Assembly (NCBI GenBank): GCA_028023455.1
Contig: JAQFVV010006844.1
Location: 109,302-173,301 of the forward strand
Direction of reading: 5' to 3'
DNA length: 64,000 nt
From: Epiperipatus broadwayi
Taxonomy: Eukaryota; Onychophora; Udeonychophora; Euonychophora; Peripatidae
Part shown: positions 13,801 to 26,160 of the stretch, piece after piece
Layout of the letters: each line of letters starts with the position of its first letter
Numbering within the stretch: position 1 is the stretch's first letter
Position numbers and translations under genes: made by a program
The notes under the pieces: generated by a model
The model's database searches: none
What the model was told of the DNA's origin: nothing
Seen by the model: only the letters and a program-made list of their open reading frames with translations

Positions 13801-14515
13801 AAACCACCCCATAATCTGCCCTTGTAAGTGTGCACATAATGTGAACTTTTCTTGTATTATAAATCCTAACTATAATGTATTCTATTAAGTAACATTGTTT
13901 TGATCATTAATATGTCCTTATTTCTTTGCGGCAGTTTTCTCTGCCTAAATAATGTGCTTGTGATTGTCAACACAAGTGGTGCATAAAAATTCTATATAAT
14001 AACCCATTTGAATTTACAACACCCATACCATTATTTTCGATAACTTTAGTCCAAAGTCACATCTTTATATCAACGTTAAAGTCTCCAAAAAGAATTATGT
14101 GACCTTTTAGTGATATTCCTGGAATACTGCTACAAGAAGGAATAAAAACGTTCCTTCTTTAAATTCTCTGAATCTAAGTTGGGAAGTATATATACTAATA
14201 AAATGAGAACTAGGACCAATGATTGTGCAGGGCATGTTTTAACACCATTAGCATTACAGCAAGGATGTTAAACAATAGAAAATACTAAGATAGATTTTAC
14301 AGCAAATCCAAAACTTCCCCTTCTCTTTTCACCCACTGACCTTCCGTTCCACAAAAAACTTCTAATCATTAATCTATTTTGTCAAACTTTCTGCCTCTGG
14401 AAGATGAGATTCTCTAAAAACAGCTATATCAATCTTCGATCATGACAGCTCTTTAGCCACCATTTGAGTCCTCTGTTCTGGTCTTAAAGAGTTTGTATGA
14501 AGTAACATTTACATA
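10900..14515 (-). pseudogene. Decayed APE-type LINE (endonuclease and reverse transcriptase)
   Basis: The minus strand carries a heavily mutated non-LTR retrotransposon read in pieces from 14515 down to about 10900. In order it shows endonuclease fragments (a GDFNVDI-like block near 14090-14060, a NSNGLL-like block and DYIIVR-like residues near 13870), the spacer (FFDALKAKYGPQDG near 13370-13320), reverse transcriptase (ESQTGFR-like, VVRQMQEKYQEQR, then YIAFIDLGKAFDSVNR near 12880-12720), a motif like YCMAVRLGH near 11360, and C-terminal residues near 11060-10900. Stops and frameshifts are everywhere. Family assignment is uncertain: the blocks match the widespread endonuclease/reverse transcriptase group common in aquatic invertebrates. 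It is interrupted by the TIR element at 11591-12418. Confidence 0.75.
11591..12418. mobile_element. TIR element of about 0.83 kb inserted in a LINE relic
   Basis: Terminal inverted repeats of about 45 bp begin AGTTGTGA and share the block CCCAATGTGGCCACTTGATG at 11606-11625 and, inverted, at 12386-12405. Both flanks continue the decayed LINE on the minus strand, so this is an insertion. A target-site duplication is not clear. Internally a plus-strand frame of 135 codons (11825-12232) is rich in Cys and His and contains a repeated block near 12065-12110 and 12135-12200. It matches no transposase I recognise. Superfamily unknown. Confidence 0.65.
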
Positions 14516-14863
14516 ATTCATGTATTGATATTTAGAAAACAAAAATTTTAAATATTTAGCTTTACTATTAATCCTATTATTAATATTCATAGAACTGTAA
14601 TGAGAAGTCAACTATACATGACAACTTAGCTAAACTGTGTGAAGAAGATCATTTTTGGACTACATTTTGTATGATTTTCTACTTCTGCTATAGGTAAGAG
14701 ATATCTAAATAGGGCTGCGTAATGTTGCAATCTCTGGGAGCCAAACCTGATTCATTAAAAACCAGTTCCAAACTGACTTAATAGCAGTTGTACCATCTGA
14801 AGCAAAGATCATAATTAAGAACTATGTGTTTCATAAAACTATCCTGTCGTCGCTTTATTAATT

Positions 14864-15220
14864 AATTATAAATATGCAATTTTTTCGCATGCGTTAGTGA
14901 AGCTGTAATTATAATATAATATTTAATATGCCTGCTTAGCACTTTTGAGATTTAATATTCAAATCTCATACTCATAGCTTTATGAATGAAGACTATTGTG
15001 ATTTATTGTACACATATGAAAATGAGCTTGAATTTTTAATTAGTTAGTCTATTGTTTGAGAGAGCAAAGCATGTCTCTCTTCTATTAATGGCACTGAGGT
15101 CATTTGCTATGTAAAAAGCTTCTTTGACTTTTCTTTTGGCATCACTCTTCTCTGTGCAAATTATTTGGGCAGAACTGAGTTCAAATACATGGCCTGCAGC
15201 TGCTTGGTGGTCCCAGAAGA
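14864..15220 (+). repeat. Left inverted arm of the PLE remnant
   Basis: This arm matches 15728-16086 in inverted orientation, with scattered mismatches. Shared blocks include GCATGCG near the outer edge and the string ATGGCCTG near the inner edge. It carries no full reading frame of its own. Confidence 0.75.
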
Positions 15221-15727
15221 TCGATGTTCTTTAACTTTGTTGTATGTATACCTGTGTTGGTAAATTTTTGTATTGATGCTAGCCCAAGTCTCACCATAAT
15301 AAGATGCCTGAAAGCCTAATTGAGGGCATGCTATTTTATAGACCACATGAGGGGCTTGATCTTTTTCTATTTTATTCTTGGAATTATTTATTAGTCAGTT
15401 AGTGTTGGGAGGTGTTCTGAAGCTAAATTTGAAATCGTTAGTCAATGTTTTAGCAATTTTTGAAGTTACATTAGGTATGAAAGGAATTGTTAAGTATTTC
15501 ATATTGTTTTTAGGCTGTTTATTTTTGAGTTTTCTATAAAATGTTTTTATTCTCTGATGGATTGTATTGGGTTTAAAGCCTATGTTAGTCATTTCCTTTA
15601 TATATTTATCGATGTTGTTTTTCCTATCTGCTATGTATTTACATAAATGGTAATTTCTAAATAGGAAAGCATTCACACTTGCCCATTTATATTTGTTGAG
15701 GGTGTTAGACTTTGGACTTGTTTAACC

Positions 15728-16086
15728 TCTTCTGGAACCATCAAGCAGCTACAGGCCATGTATTTGAACCCAGTTCTTCCCAAATAATTTACACAGAGTA
15801 GAGTGATGCCAAAAGAAAAGTCAAAGAAGCTTTTTACATAGCCAATGACCTCAGTGCCATTAATAGAAGAGAGGCATGCTTTGCTCTCTCCAAACAATGG
15901 ATTAAGTAATTAAAAATTCAAACTCATTTGCATATGTTTACAATAAATTATAACAGTCTTCATTTGTAAAACTATGAGTATGAGATTTGGATACTAAATC
16001 TCGAAAGAGCTAAGCGAGCATATTAAATATTATATTATAATTACAGCTTCACTAACGCATGCGAAAAAAATTGCATATTTATAATT
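15728..16086 (-). repeat. Right inverted arm of the PLE remnant
   Basis: Inverted partner of 14864-15220. The minus-strand frame 15673-15897 runs through this arm and continues towards the connector, so the arm is adjacent to and upstream of the coding remnant. A GAGATTT/AAATCTC hairpin followed directly by GAAA lies near 15980-16005, but the CUGANGA box is absent, so no ribozyme is called. Confidence 0.7.
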
Positions 16087-16850
16087 ACAATTTGTATTGG
16101 TGAAGAGAAAAAACAATTTATTAATTAATAAATGTTTGAGTTAAAAAAAAGAAAAAAGAAATTTGAGTCAGAATGTAATTAGTCACACAGGATTAGATGT
16201 CCAATGGTATGAAAGGCTGACAACAACCAGGACACAATAACTTAGATAACTGAAGAGGAAAAAGACAGAATATATTGTTTGAATCAGAACCACTAGCTAG
16301 GCTTTGATGAATTAACATCCTATCCTGCAAGGCAGCAGGAATTCTTGGTCAGGCACTTTTTATTTGATATTCACCATTGTCCATATCTGAAAGTCATTCC
16401 ACTTCCTGCTACTTTTGGAGCATATCGATAACCTTCACACAACACCCAACAACACATAGTCTTTAAGACAAAAGAGCTAATGTTATATTGCTATTATTAA
16501 AATATATGCACACAAACAACCACATATAGATAAAGTTTTAACCATTATTTTCATATACAATGAAATCTCTATTCATCATTTTTAAAGAAACTAAAGAAAA
16601 TGATAGATACTGGAAAACTCTAAAAAATGGGTGTATTGTCTTCCTAGTTTTGGAATGAATGAAAGTAGACAATAAATATTGGAAAATTAAATATATAATA
16701 ATAATGGATAAAGGATTCACTGTATTCCATCATTACAATAATGATTATATGTTTGAATAACGTGAGAAACCAAATATAATACATTATTCTGGAGTAATGC
16801 TGCTGTTATTCATAAAATCACTTAGAATCAATGTTGAATTAACTACATCC
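16087..16850. other. AT-rich DNA, nothing recognised
   Basis: A stretch of about 300 bp of more mixed composition (16180-16480) has no stable frame on either strand. The minus frame at 16538-16720 shows no domain. Nothing is called. Confidence 0.4.
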
Positions 16851-16995
16851 AGTAATAATAATAATAGCAATAATAACAACAACAACAACAACAACAACAA
16901 TAATAATAATAACAATAACAACAACAACAACAATAATATTATTATTAATAAAAAATAAAAAAATCAACAATATTAATTATAATAATAATATACGC
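16851..16995. repeat. (AAC)n/(AAT)n microsatellite
   Basis: Interspersed AAT and AAC triplets run for about 140 bp, with a pure AAC block near 16876-16900. Confidence 0.9.
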
Positions 16996-17399
16996 ATATA
17001 AATTCGTATTTGATGCAATATATATATTTAACTATAATCCGGAACAAAGAACAACAATTATTTTATTAAATCAAATAAAAACAAAAACAAAAGATTTTTC
17101 AGCTTAAAGACAAACTATTTACAAGAATAAAATTATCTGTTAATATTAAGGCATTTTTAAAATTTTTTATTTCAATTTATCTTTTATTTTTGGTTTACAA
17201 TAACGTCTCCGAAATATTATAACTAATTTTAAAATTAGCAGTAATAAGCAATTTTAATTATACTGAATATACAGTATATATTTATCTCATCATAATCAGA
17301 TCCTCATTCCAATTCAAAAAAAAAAAAAAGATAAATTCATCTTACAATGATTATGCAAATCAATTTATAAAACACAAATATGCCCATAAAATATAATGA

Positions 17400-18640
17400 T
17401 TTATTGGTACTCATCTTATAGCTAAAGACGCCGTTCTATGGCGTGGTTTTCATGCTAAAACACATAAAAATGCTGTTTCCGCGGCCGACATGTTCGAACC
17501 CGTGTTTTCTATAATACAACTTTTTTGTTGTGCTACAGAATGCAGGCTGCTATAATGCGTCGCAGTACAGCATGTATGTCGCTAAGCAGGAATTACATTT
17601 TCTGAATTCGCATAGTTTATAAAATAATTACGGCTTGATGAGAGAGTTTGTATTTGAATTGTGTTGAAATGTTGTTTTCTTTGGATTTTTTTATTATTTT
17701 AAACTATTGAAATGTTCAGATTTTTTAAAACAATAATTATAAGACTTTTTACAATGTACTATATTGAACTTTTATTTGGGTAAATGTTAAATATCTATGT
17801 TCTTATTGAGTTGCAATTAGGTAACGTGTCAAGTAACGTACTGTTAGTAACATTCCATGAGACAAAGAAGATTCTACCATCTGTATATTTTTGAAGTAAA
17901 AAAGAGCGGTACGAAAAAATATCAAGAAAAGTCCAAATATACAGGTTTTTTTGTAAATTTAATAAAAAGCAAATATTATAAACATGTTTAATAAGTAAAG
18001 AAGACATTTGTATGTGTTTGTTGTTGTTTAAAAAAATTTGAGTTTCTTTCTTCTGTACGAGTATGCTTACGATTTTGAATTTTTTTATTTTAGCATTACA
18101 AACAAACAGAACACTAACCCTAAAACTAACCCTAACCCTAAAACTAACCCTAAACCTAACCCTAAACCTAACCCTAAGCTAACCCTAAAACTAACCCTAA
18201 ACCTAACCCTAAACTAATCCTAAAACTAACCCTAAATCTAACCGTAACAACTTTTACTTTTATTATGATTAGTATTTTTTAGTTAAACAACAACAAAAAA
18301 AGTCGTAACACAAGTAAAAAAAATATCCGATAGAAAATGTATAAAAAAAAGCCGCAACACAATTAAAAAAATATACGATAGAAAAACATGAATCAAATTG
18401 TAATTAGTTGATTTTATTTTACATTTATTATTATCATTTAAATTGTATACGTTAATAAAAAATAATATTTATAAAAGATGATTTTGTTTTGTTTTTATTT
18501 TTGCATTACAAAAAAGCACAGAAAAATTATTAAAATCAACAGCCCGTGAATGTTCATATTTTATAGTTTTAGCGTGAAAACGGCACCGATTTATTTTTCT
18601 GCATTATTTGCCATATTGTCTTTTAATTTCTTCTCCAGAT
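17400..18640. other. Possible TIR-bounded unit around a telomere-like array
   Basis: A segment at about 17440-17500 (including GGTTTTCATGCTAAAAC) is partly repeated in inverted orientation at about 18540-18590 (inverted reading GTTTTCACGCTAAAAC). Inside, a TTGTTGTT-rich block at 18018-18040 is mirrored by an AACAACAAC block at 18283-18295, and the telomere-like array lies between. A small direct duplication lies at 18296-18385. Termini and target duplications are not defined, so this is a tentative structure. Confidence 0.3.
18108..18246. repeat. Interstitial telomere-like array (CCCTAA variants)
   Basis: About twenty imperfect units of CTAACC and CCTAAA (TTAGGG on the minus strand), including ACTAACCCTAAAACTAACCC-type variants. 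TTAGGG is the ancestral animal telomere repeat. The units are degenerate, so this is an old interstitial array or a telomere-like minisatellite rather than a chromosome end. Confidence 0.85.
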
Positions 18641-18649
18641 GTTTTCTTA

Positions 18650-19550
18650 AAATATGTATTGTATTTTCTGCCATATTTTCCCATGAAAATATTCAGCATT
18701 ACACTTTTTTAAAATGACTTTGGGACAATTCTTATAAATAAGAACGATCATCCAGTAAAACCCGTGCTCAAGATATTTTTACATATTTCTATATTTAGTC
18801 TTACAATAAGTAGATAATTTGAAATGTAATTATATTTGTTAATTAATTTTTATAACATCAATAGTATAGCAAAATTTATAACGCCTAATTTAAAATTGTT
18901 GTGGCATGGATTATGGTTTCATAGTATTGTAACTAATATTCAAGTTAAATTTATGTCAGTCAGACAAACAAGTAATTACATTTCCTTAGCATAGATAGCA
19001 ACTCTTTCTATATATCTTGAGAAAAAAAATATAAACTTTCATCACAAAGAAAAATTGGAAAGTAAACATGAATAGAGCACAGCCAACGTTCTGGTAAAAA
19101 TTATCATATGAGCCAAAAATAATATAATAAATATACAACATTATGACATAAAAATGCTACATATATAAAATAATGTTTTATTAAAATACAACATGAATAA
19201 AATCTAAGAACATTTTTTATATCTTAAATAAAAACTATTAAATTATTATAATGATGACATAAAAGATCAATACATTTATTAGATGTGATATGTTGGACTA
19301 TTGCCATCATTTATGAATGAATGTTGAATGTATAGAAAATTTTAAACTTTATTTAACCTTTCCAAATACAAACAACTTGCTAGTAATAACACACAAATAG
19401 ACAATACAGGTTAGTAATTACACAATGTTTCGAGTAGTATTATTCTTTACTCTTCTTTAGGTGTTGCTGGCCTATATGCACAGTGACAATATTTGCTTAG
19501 AAGTTGAAATTGCTCCTTTAGATTTTTGAATATTGAATTTAAGACAAACA
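18650..19550. other. AT-rich DNA, nothing recognised
   Basis: No frame, repeat or RNA structure recognised. Confidence 0.4.
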
Positions 19551-19552
19551 CT

Positions 19553-19792
19553 CTATCAACTGAGCTATTGTGTCAAATATTCACTTAGAAGTTGAACTCG
19601 CATCTTTAGATTCTTGAATATTGAATTTAAGGCAAACGCTCTACCAACTGAGCTTAGATGTTGAACTCGCACCTTTAGATTCTTGAATATTGAATTTAAG
19701 GCAAACGCTCTACCAACTGAGCTATTCTAAGACAGAATAGCTTAGTTGGTAGAGCGTTTGCCTTAAATTCAATATTCAAGAATCTGGGATCA
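19553..19792. repeat. tRNA-like tandem and inverted units
   Basis: Three minus-strand units in tandem (about 19553-19590 partial, 19592-19659 and 19660-19728) and one plus-strand unit (19735-19788) share a tRNA-like head. Each has a D-arm/A-box TAGCTCAGTTGGTAGAGC and a T-arm/B-box like GTGCGAGTTCAA. Between them is a TTAAATTCAATATTCAAGAAT segment that does not form a normal anticodon arm. The period is about 68 bp. The plus unit ends where the Jockey sequence begins. These are tRNA-derived repeats or pseudogenes, not functional tRNAs. Confidence 0.6.
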
Positions 19793-22000
19793 AGACTTAT
19801 AACAACAAAGGGGAAAGAATTGCTAGAGGCAATAAATGAATATAAATGTGAAACATACTCAGCAGGAAAACCAACTTATTGGCCTGCTGATCCAGACAAA
19901 ATTCCAGATCTGATTGACTTCTTTGTGACTAGGAAGATCTCCTGTAATTATCTGAAGGTAGAAGACAGTGTAGAATTGAGTTTGGACCATACTCCAATCA
20001 TAATGACACTGAGTGAAATCACATTAAGGAAGGCAAATAACCCAACTCTGATTAATAACAGAACAAACTGGGAGAACTTCAAACTAATACTTGAAAACAG
20101 AATAAACCTGAAAATTCCTCTAAAAACAGAGGAACAATTGGATGCAGAAGTTGAAAAATTTGTGGATGATATCCAACAGGCAGCATGGCAAAGCACACCT
20201 GAAATTAAACAAAGGGTAAATGGCAACAGTTATCCAATTGAGATATTAGAGCTAATTGCAAAAAAAAAAGAAGAGCAAAAAAGAAGTGGCAACAGACTAG
20301 GGCACCGCAAGACAAAACTATGTTTAATAGTCTTACTGCCCAATTGAAAGAAGAAATAAAGCAAATCAAAAATGATTCTATCAATGAATTTCTGAAAGGA
20401 CTCACCAATGATGCTAGCACAGAATACTCATTATGGAGAGCCACTAAGAATCTCAAAAAACCAATCAGGCAGATACCACCCATTAAAGTGTCGTATGGAA
20501 CTTGGGCAAAGAGTAATGAGCAAAAAGCAATGACCTTTGCAGACTATTTGGAAGGCAAATTTCAGCCAAATAATGGGAAGGACAAGGAAAACTTGGATAG
20601 GATTGTACAGGTAGAAGGTGAAGAAATACCCCTAACATCATCAGAAGAGGTCAGAGGAGAAATTAATTTTAATATCAATATGAAAAAAGCACCTGGGTTC
20701 GATCTCATTACAGGAGAAATTTTGAAACAATTACCAAAGAAAGCTATTATGAAACTGACCAATTTGATCAATGCAATGTTTCACTTGAAATATGTCCCAC
20801 AATTTTGGAAAGTGGCTGAGGTTATTATGATATTAAAGTCCGGAAAACCACCTCAGGAAACAACATCATATCGACCGATATCACTACTACCAATTTTATC
20901 TAAACTGTTTGAAAAAATCCTATTAAAGAGAGTGAAACTCATAATCAAAAATTAAAAACTTATCCCAAATCATCAATTTGGCTTTTGAAATAAACACTCT
21001 ACAATTGATCAGGTGCACAGAATCACGAAAATAATTGAGCAGGTACTCTTGGATGTGGCAAAGGCATTTGACAAAGTATGGCATAAAGGCCTAATATATA
21101 AACTTGAGAAGCTTCTCCCTGCACAGTATACAGAAATACTACAATCCTAAATACTAGGGAGATATTTCAGGATCAAACAGGAAGATGCCTATTCCAGCCT
21201 AAGAAAAATCCAGGCCGGTGTACCACAAGGAAGTGTATTGGGATCGGTGCTGTATCTATTGTACACTAGTGATATTCCCACATTTAGAGATAGTACTGTT
21301 GCTACATTCGCAGATGATACTGTGATCCCGGTGGTTGCAGGCAACTGTGTGGAATCAACAAAAAAACTACAAATTGCTACTACCGAGATACATCACTGGA
21401 CCAAGAAATGGCGAATAAAACTTAATGAAAATAAATCTAGGCATGTAGATTTCACCAACAAGAAGGATGAACACAGTTCTGTATACATAGGTCAACAACT
21501 TATTCCTCATGAGAAAACAGCCAAATATCTGGGCATGACACTAGATGCTAAACTCCGGTGGAAACAACATGTCAAAAATAAACAAATAGAGCTAAATATA
21601 AAGTATAGGAAGATGTACTGGCTAATGAATCAACATTCAGTGTTGTCAATACACAATAAAATATTGCTCTACAAACAAGTCCTCAAACCAGCATGGACTT
21701 ATGGTATACAGCGATGGGGCTGTACCTGCCAGAGCAACAAAAACATCATACAGAGATTTCAAAATAAAGTACTATGTGGCATTGTTGGTGCCCCCTGATA
21801 CATACGAAATGACAATTTACACAAGGACATTGGGATGAAAACAGTAAATCAAGTAATTGAAAAAATAGCTCAAAAACATGAGAATAGACTTCACAAACAC
21901 GTTAATGCCGAGGCTAATAAACTTCTAAACAAAGAAGGCATGGTTAGAAGACTGAAAAGAGTCGAGCCTCTTGATCTGGTGAAATCTAGCTAAACATAAT
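19785..22000 (+). pseudogene. Jockey-type LINE, 5'-truncated and broken
   Basis: The element starts inside the endonuclease domain (GSRLITTKGKELLEAINEY, then PTYWPADPDKIPDLIDFFVT) and continues through the reverse transcriptase: KKAPGFDLITGEIL, SYRPISLLPILSKLFEK, AKAFDKVWHKGL, GVPQGSVLGSVLY and ATFADDTV, where FADD holds the catalytic aspartates. It ends with MVRRLKRVEPLDLV just before 22000. The order and wording are those of Jockey-clade polymerases. It is non-functional: a frameshift lies at the A run near 20262-20270, stops occur at 20953-20955, near 20988 and near 21150, and a deletion removes the segment just before the AKAFDKVWH block. The 3' end is intact, and the 5' truncation is the usual LINE pattern. 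Confidence 0.9.
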
Positions 22001-22143
22001 AATGCTTAAGTACACAATAATAAAGTGTACTAGTTGACAAATAAAACTAGTTAATTGTCACGGGATAATTACTAGCATTTAGAACTCTGATCTTACAGTT
22101 AGAGATAAATTGCTAATTGGTTACGACCAGATCGCAATAGCCT

Positions 22144-22406
<263 letters not shown>

Positions 22407-22409
22407 TGC

Positions 22410-23875
22410 TTGTGAGAAAATAAGTTAAGATATCTAAAATTTATAGTTTGAAAACAGATTTTTTGACACTAAAATTTCAAACTTTAACATAAATCATTAA
22501 GACATAGAGTTTTGAATCTGAAATATCTTCCAGTGTTTACAACATATATGCATTTTAATAATTTGAATTGTTAGATAAATTCAGATAATCAAATGTAGTG
22601 AAAAATTATAGTATTACTTCATCCATTAATCTCATAACTATAATGTTATATGTCAAACATCAAACTGAACTTCAATATGATATAATGAGAGATTGATAAA
22701 TTGGCTTCAAAATCTCACTATATTTATTATGCTAATAAAAGTGATCTATAAGGAAAAATAGTAGTAATACATATTGGAAATGGAGTCTGTTTTAAAATAT
22801 CTGCAATGAGATGAAACTTTTTGGCTTAGGCATTTTGTTTCTCAGTTTATAAAAATGATTACAAGTTATATTATGAAGTATGTAATACCAATATAGAGTT
22901 TTTTTTTAATCTAAAAGGTTTAAATTTTTTTATTATTTTGAATTCTTCATACCATATAAATATGTATATCTAAATACATATAAACATGTTTCAAATATTG
23001 ACTTCAATTCAAAAGATCATTTTAATTTTAAAAAGGCTTATATATATTTTTTTAAAATATAAATTTTCCACTATTAATTTAATCTAATTATTTTCAAAAA
23101 TAATTAAAATGCAAACTTTATATTCTAACACCTGCTGAAAAGCGTCTCTGTAATTTTAACATGTAATGTTAAATTTTAAAAAAAAATATTGCTTTACAAA
23201 GAGATTATTTCTTCTTTAAAACGTAATGATAAGACAATATTTATTATCCCAAATAGATGATAATGAACATTTATGTGCTAATGTATGTACATATTGCAAC
23301 AGTAATTATCAATCTCTATTTGCCATGCTTTGAACATTAAAACATAATGGTTTAGCAGAAATATATCAAACACTATAAAATTGCATTATCACTCTGAATA
23401 TTAAGTTTGGCATAATTACACCAAAAGCATTTCTCAAATTTATTTTTAGATCCAATTTAAATTAATCTTAGATGCCATTTTATAAAAAGAACACTACTGG
23501 GTGCATTATTATCTCTGATCATCATCAATTTGATGTATTTTCATTATCCCAGCATGTCCCTCAGGGGTTGCATGACTTTTCAGGTTTAATGGTTATTAAT
23601 GGTAAATGTTTGAAATGAGTTCAAATAAAAAATTAACTAAATTTTTTAATAAAATACCTTAATTTATTTACAGTAATTATAAAATAAATAAAGTAAACAA
23701 AATGTTGCTTATATATTAGCAACTACTAAAATATAAAATAAATATTATTTACATAAAATCATAAAACGAATAAAATACAAATTATTGAAATTAACAAACA
23801 TTAAATTTAAATGTAACTTTAAATATACAAAAACCCTTATTAACAATAATTTTAAGACTTTATATTTGAATATAA
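22410..23875. other. AT-rich DNA, nothing recognised
   Basis: No supported coding or repeat feature. Confidence 0.4.
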
Positions 23876-24239
23876 TTTTTTTTGGTTCTCATCTGATCCT
23901 TCGTGTCAGCTGCGGGTGGCACGATTTCTAATCAAAAACACATTAATATAACATTCCTGGGCCAGTGATTTTTTATTAATATTGACTTTTTTTTTTGTTT
24001 GTTTGTTTACAAAGTTTACTTTCTTTCATTTCTGAATTATTTTTCCCAAATAATATTTTTGACGATGGTATAATAATAGTTTTTTTTTTTAATTTTTATT
24101 GACAAGAGGGTCTTTTTTGGTGTGTGTTCAAATAGTAATTTGTGTTTTTTTTTTTAAATAGTATTACTGTTTTCGTAAAATTGGATTGCCAAAATTTAAG
24201 AGAGAACAGGTTTTTTTTGGATGGATCTTTAAATAATAA

Positions 24240-25830
24240 TTGACGTTACTTTGATAGGTTTCCATTTGATTGCCGACAACAATTAGTGGGTGGAGTGTTT
24301 TTGTGTACAATTAAATAATAATTTACATTACTTTTATAGGTTTACATTTGATTGCCGACAACAATTATTGGGAGAAGTGTTGTTTTTTTTTTCGTGTGTG
24401 TGTATGTTTAAATAAAAATTAAAATGGTTACTTTTATCGGTTTACATTTGATTGACAACCGATTTGACTTCCTTTCATTTATAAATTATGGTTTTTGTTC
24501 TACAAATAAATATTTTTGACAATAGGGACAATAATAGTTGTTGTTTGGGTTTAATTTTTATTGACAAGAAGGTGTTTTTTGGTGTAGGTTCAAATAGTAA
24601 TTTGGTTTACATTTAAATAATAAGTTACGGTCTTACTTTAATTGGTTTACATTTGATTGCCGACACTAATTATTGGGAGAAGGGGTGTTTTTTTGTGTGT
24701 AGGATTGTATACAACAATTATTGGGAGAAGGGATGGGTTAACCGTTTGAAGAATGGTAGTTTACGTTACTTTTAGTGGTGGTGTACATTTGATTGCTGAC
24801 AATAATTAGTGAGAGGGGTGGGTGTTTTGGGGTGATGATTAAATACTAATTTACCTTCCTTTTATTTTACATTTGATTGCCGACAACAATTATTGGGAGA
24901 AAGGTGTTTTTTTTATGTATGTTTAAATCAAAATTGAAGTTACTTTTATCGGTTACATTTGATTGACAACCCATTTGACTTTTTTTTTTCGTTTATAAAT
25001 TATGGTTTTGGTTTCCCCAAAACCTAATATTTTTGACAATGGGACAATAATAGTTGTTGTTTCTTTCATTTTTATTGATAAGAGTGGGTCTTTTTCGGTG
25101 TATGTTCAAATAGTAATTTGGGTTACGTTTAAAAAATAATTGGTTTACCTTACTTTTACCATTTTACATTTGATTGCCGACAACAATTAGTGGGAGGGGT
25201 GTTTTTGTGTACGATTAAAGAATAATTGTACATTACTTTTATTTTTGACATTTGATTGCTGACAACAATTATTGGGAGAAAGGGTTTTGCATTTTATTTT
25301 TTGCTTGTGTGTATGTTTAAATCAAAAATTGAAGTGACTTTTATCGGTTACCATTTGATTGACAACCGATTTGACTTTCTTTTTTTTTTTTTCATTTATA
25401 AATTATTTGCGTTTTCCCAAATAATATTCGGTTTGACAATGGGACAATAATAGTTGTTGTTTCTTTAATTTTGATTGACAAGAGCGGGTCTTTTTCAGTG
25501 TATGTTCAAATAATAATTTGGGTTATGTTTAACTAATAATTTATGGTCTTACATTGATTGTTTTACATTTGATTGCTGACAACAATTAGTGGGAGGGTTT
25601 TTTTCTTTTTTTCTGTACGATTAAAGAATAATTAATGACGTTCCTTTGATTTGACCGTCTGATTGCCGACAACAACAATTATTGGGAGAAGAAGGGTTTT
25701 TTGGGCTATGTTTAAATAAAAATTTTAGTTACTTTTATTTGACATTTGATTGCCGATGACAACAATTATTGGGAGAAGAAGGGATGTACGTTTAAAATAA
25801 AAATTGAAGTTACTTCTTTTATTTTTAACA
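24240..25830. repeat. GT-rich complex tandem repeat with higher-order structure
   Basis: The core ATTTGATTGCCGACAACAAT, followed by TATTGGGAGAAGG or TAGTGGGAGGGGTG, recurs about eleven times. A variant, ATTTGATTGACAACCGATTT, occurs at about 24445, 24957 and 25350 and marks a larger unit of roughly 400-500 bp. Each larger unit also contains a GACAATGGGACAATAATAG block and a TTGACAAGAGGGTC-like block. The plus strand is strongly G/T biased. Units are too diverged for a single consensus by eye. Confidence 0.7.
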
Positions 25831-26160
25831 TTTGACGAAGGCCATTTGGAATCCCTCAAAAAAGCTTGCCTTTACAAAGTGAACATTTCCATCGGCCACA
25901 ATGAGACTTACAAATGAAAGTCGAAAGATGTTTTTGGACCTCAAATCTGCATATTTTTGCCACACAATCCAATCTTTTCTTTCAACAGCAGGATGTTTTT
26001 TTTTCTGCTGTAGAAATATTCCAGCACCAGTTTCCATGTCTGGCAATTCCCATCTTTTCAAGTTTTTCTGTTGTTTGAATAAGTCATCTTCTTTGGTCTC
26101 AGAAAATTTCTCGCTAAAACGTGTTTCAAAGCGTGATCGTTTAAAAATTTTGGTATGCTA
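25825..26160 (-). pseudogene. Possible coding remnant, Cys-rich in one frame
   Basis: The minus strand has an open frame of about 110 codons (ending at 25825) containing RWELPDMETGAG. After an A-run near 25997-26005 the adjacent frame reads a Cys/His-rich stretch (DCVAKICRFEVQKHLSTFIC, then CKSHCGRWKCSLCKG), which would be joined by one indel. A Cys-rich zinc-binding tail following such a frame recalls the C-termini of some transposases, including piggyBac-like ones. However, the flanking TIRs lack TTAA, so this is only suggestive. It lies inside the TIR element and has no start or stop context typical of a host gene. Confidence 0.3.

Larger units (their letters stand above)
14864..16086 (-). 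pseudogene. Penelope-like element remnant: connector plus GIY-YIG endonuclease
   Basis: The minus strand from about 15676 to 15200 encodes a C-terminal PLE fragment. The connector between reverse transcriptase and endonuclease reads KYLTIPFIPNVTSKIAKTL and then FRTPPNT. After one stop (at about 15395) comes the endonuclease start VVYKIACP, followed by SYYGETWASINTKIYQHR. This is the GIY-YIG order seen in PLEs, where the signature reads YKI...YIGET. The reverse transcriptase itself is absent. The fragment sits between inverted arms of about 358 bp (14864-15220 and 15728-16086). PLEs are known for pseudo-LTRs that can be inverted. This is a deletion derivative, not a working element. It matters here because PLEs are associated with hammerhead ribozymes. 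Confidence 0.75.

Noticed and set aside
15955-16010. Hairpin GAGATTT/AAATCTC followed by GAAA in the PLE right arm
   Set aside because: The upstream sequence reads CTATGAG rather than CTGANGA, the left arm has AAAA, and no stem I or III pairing was found.
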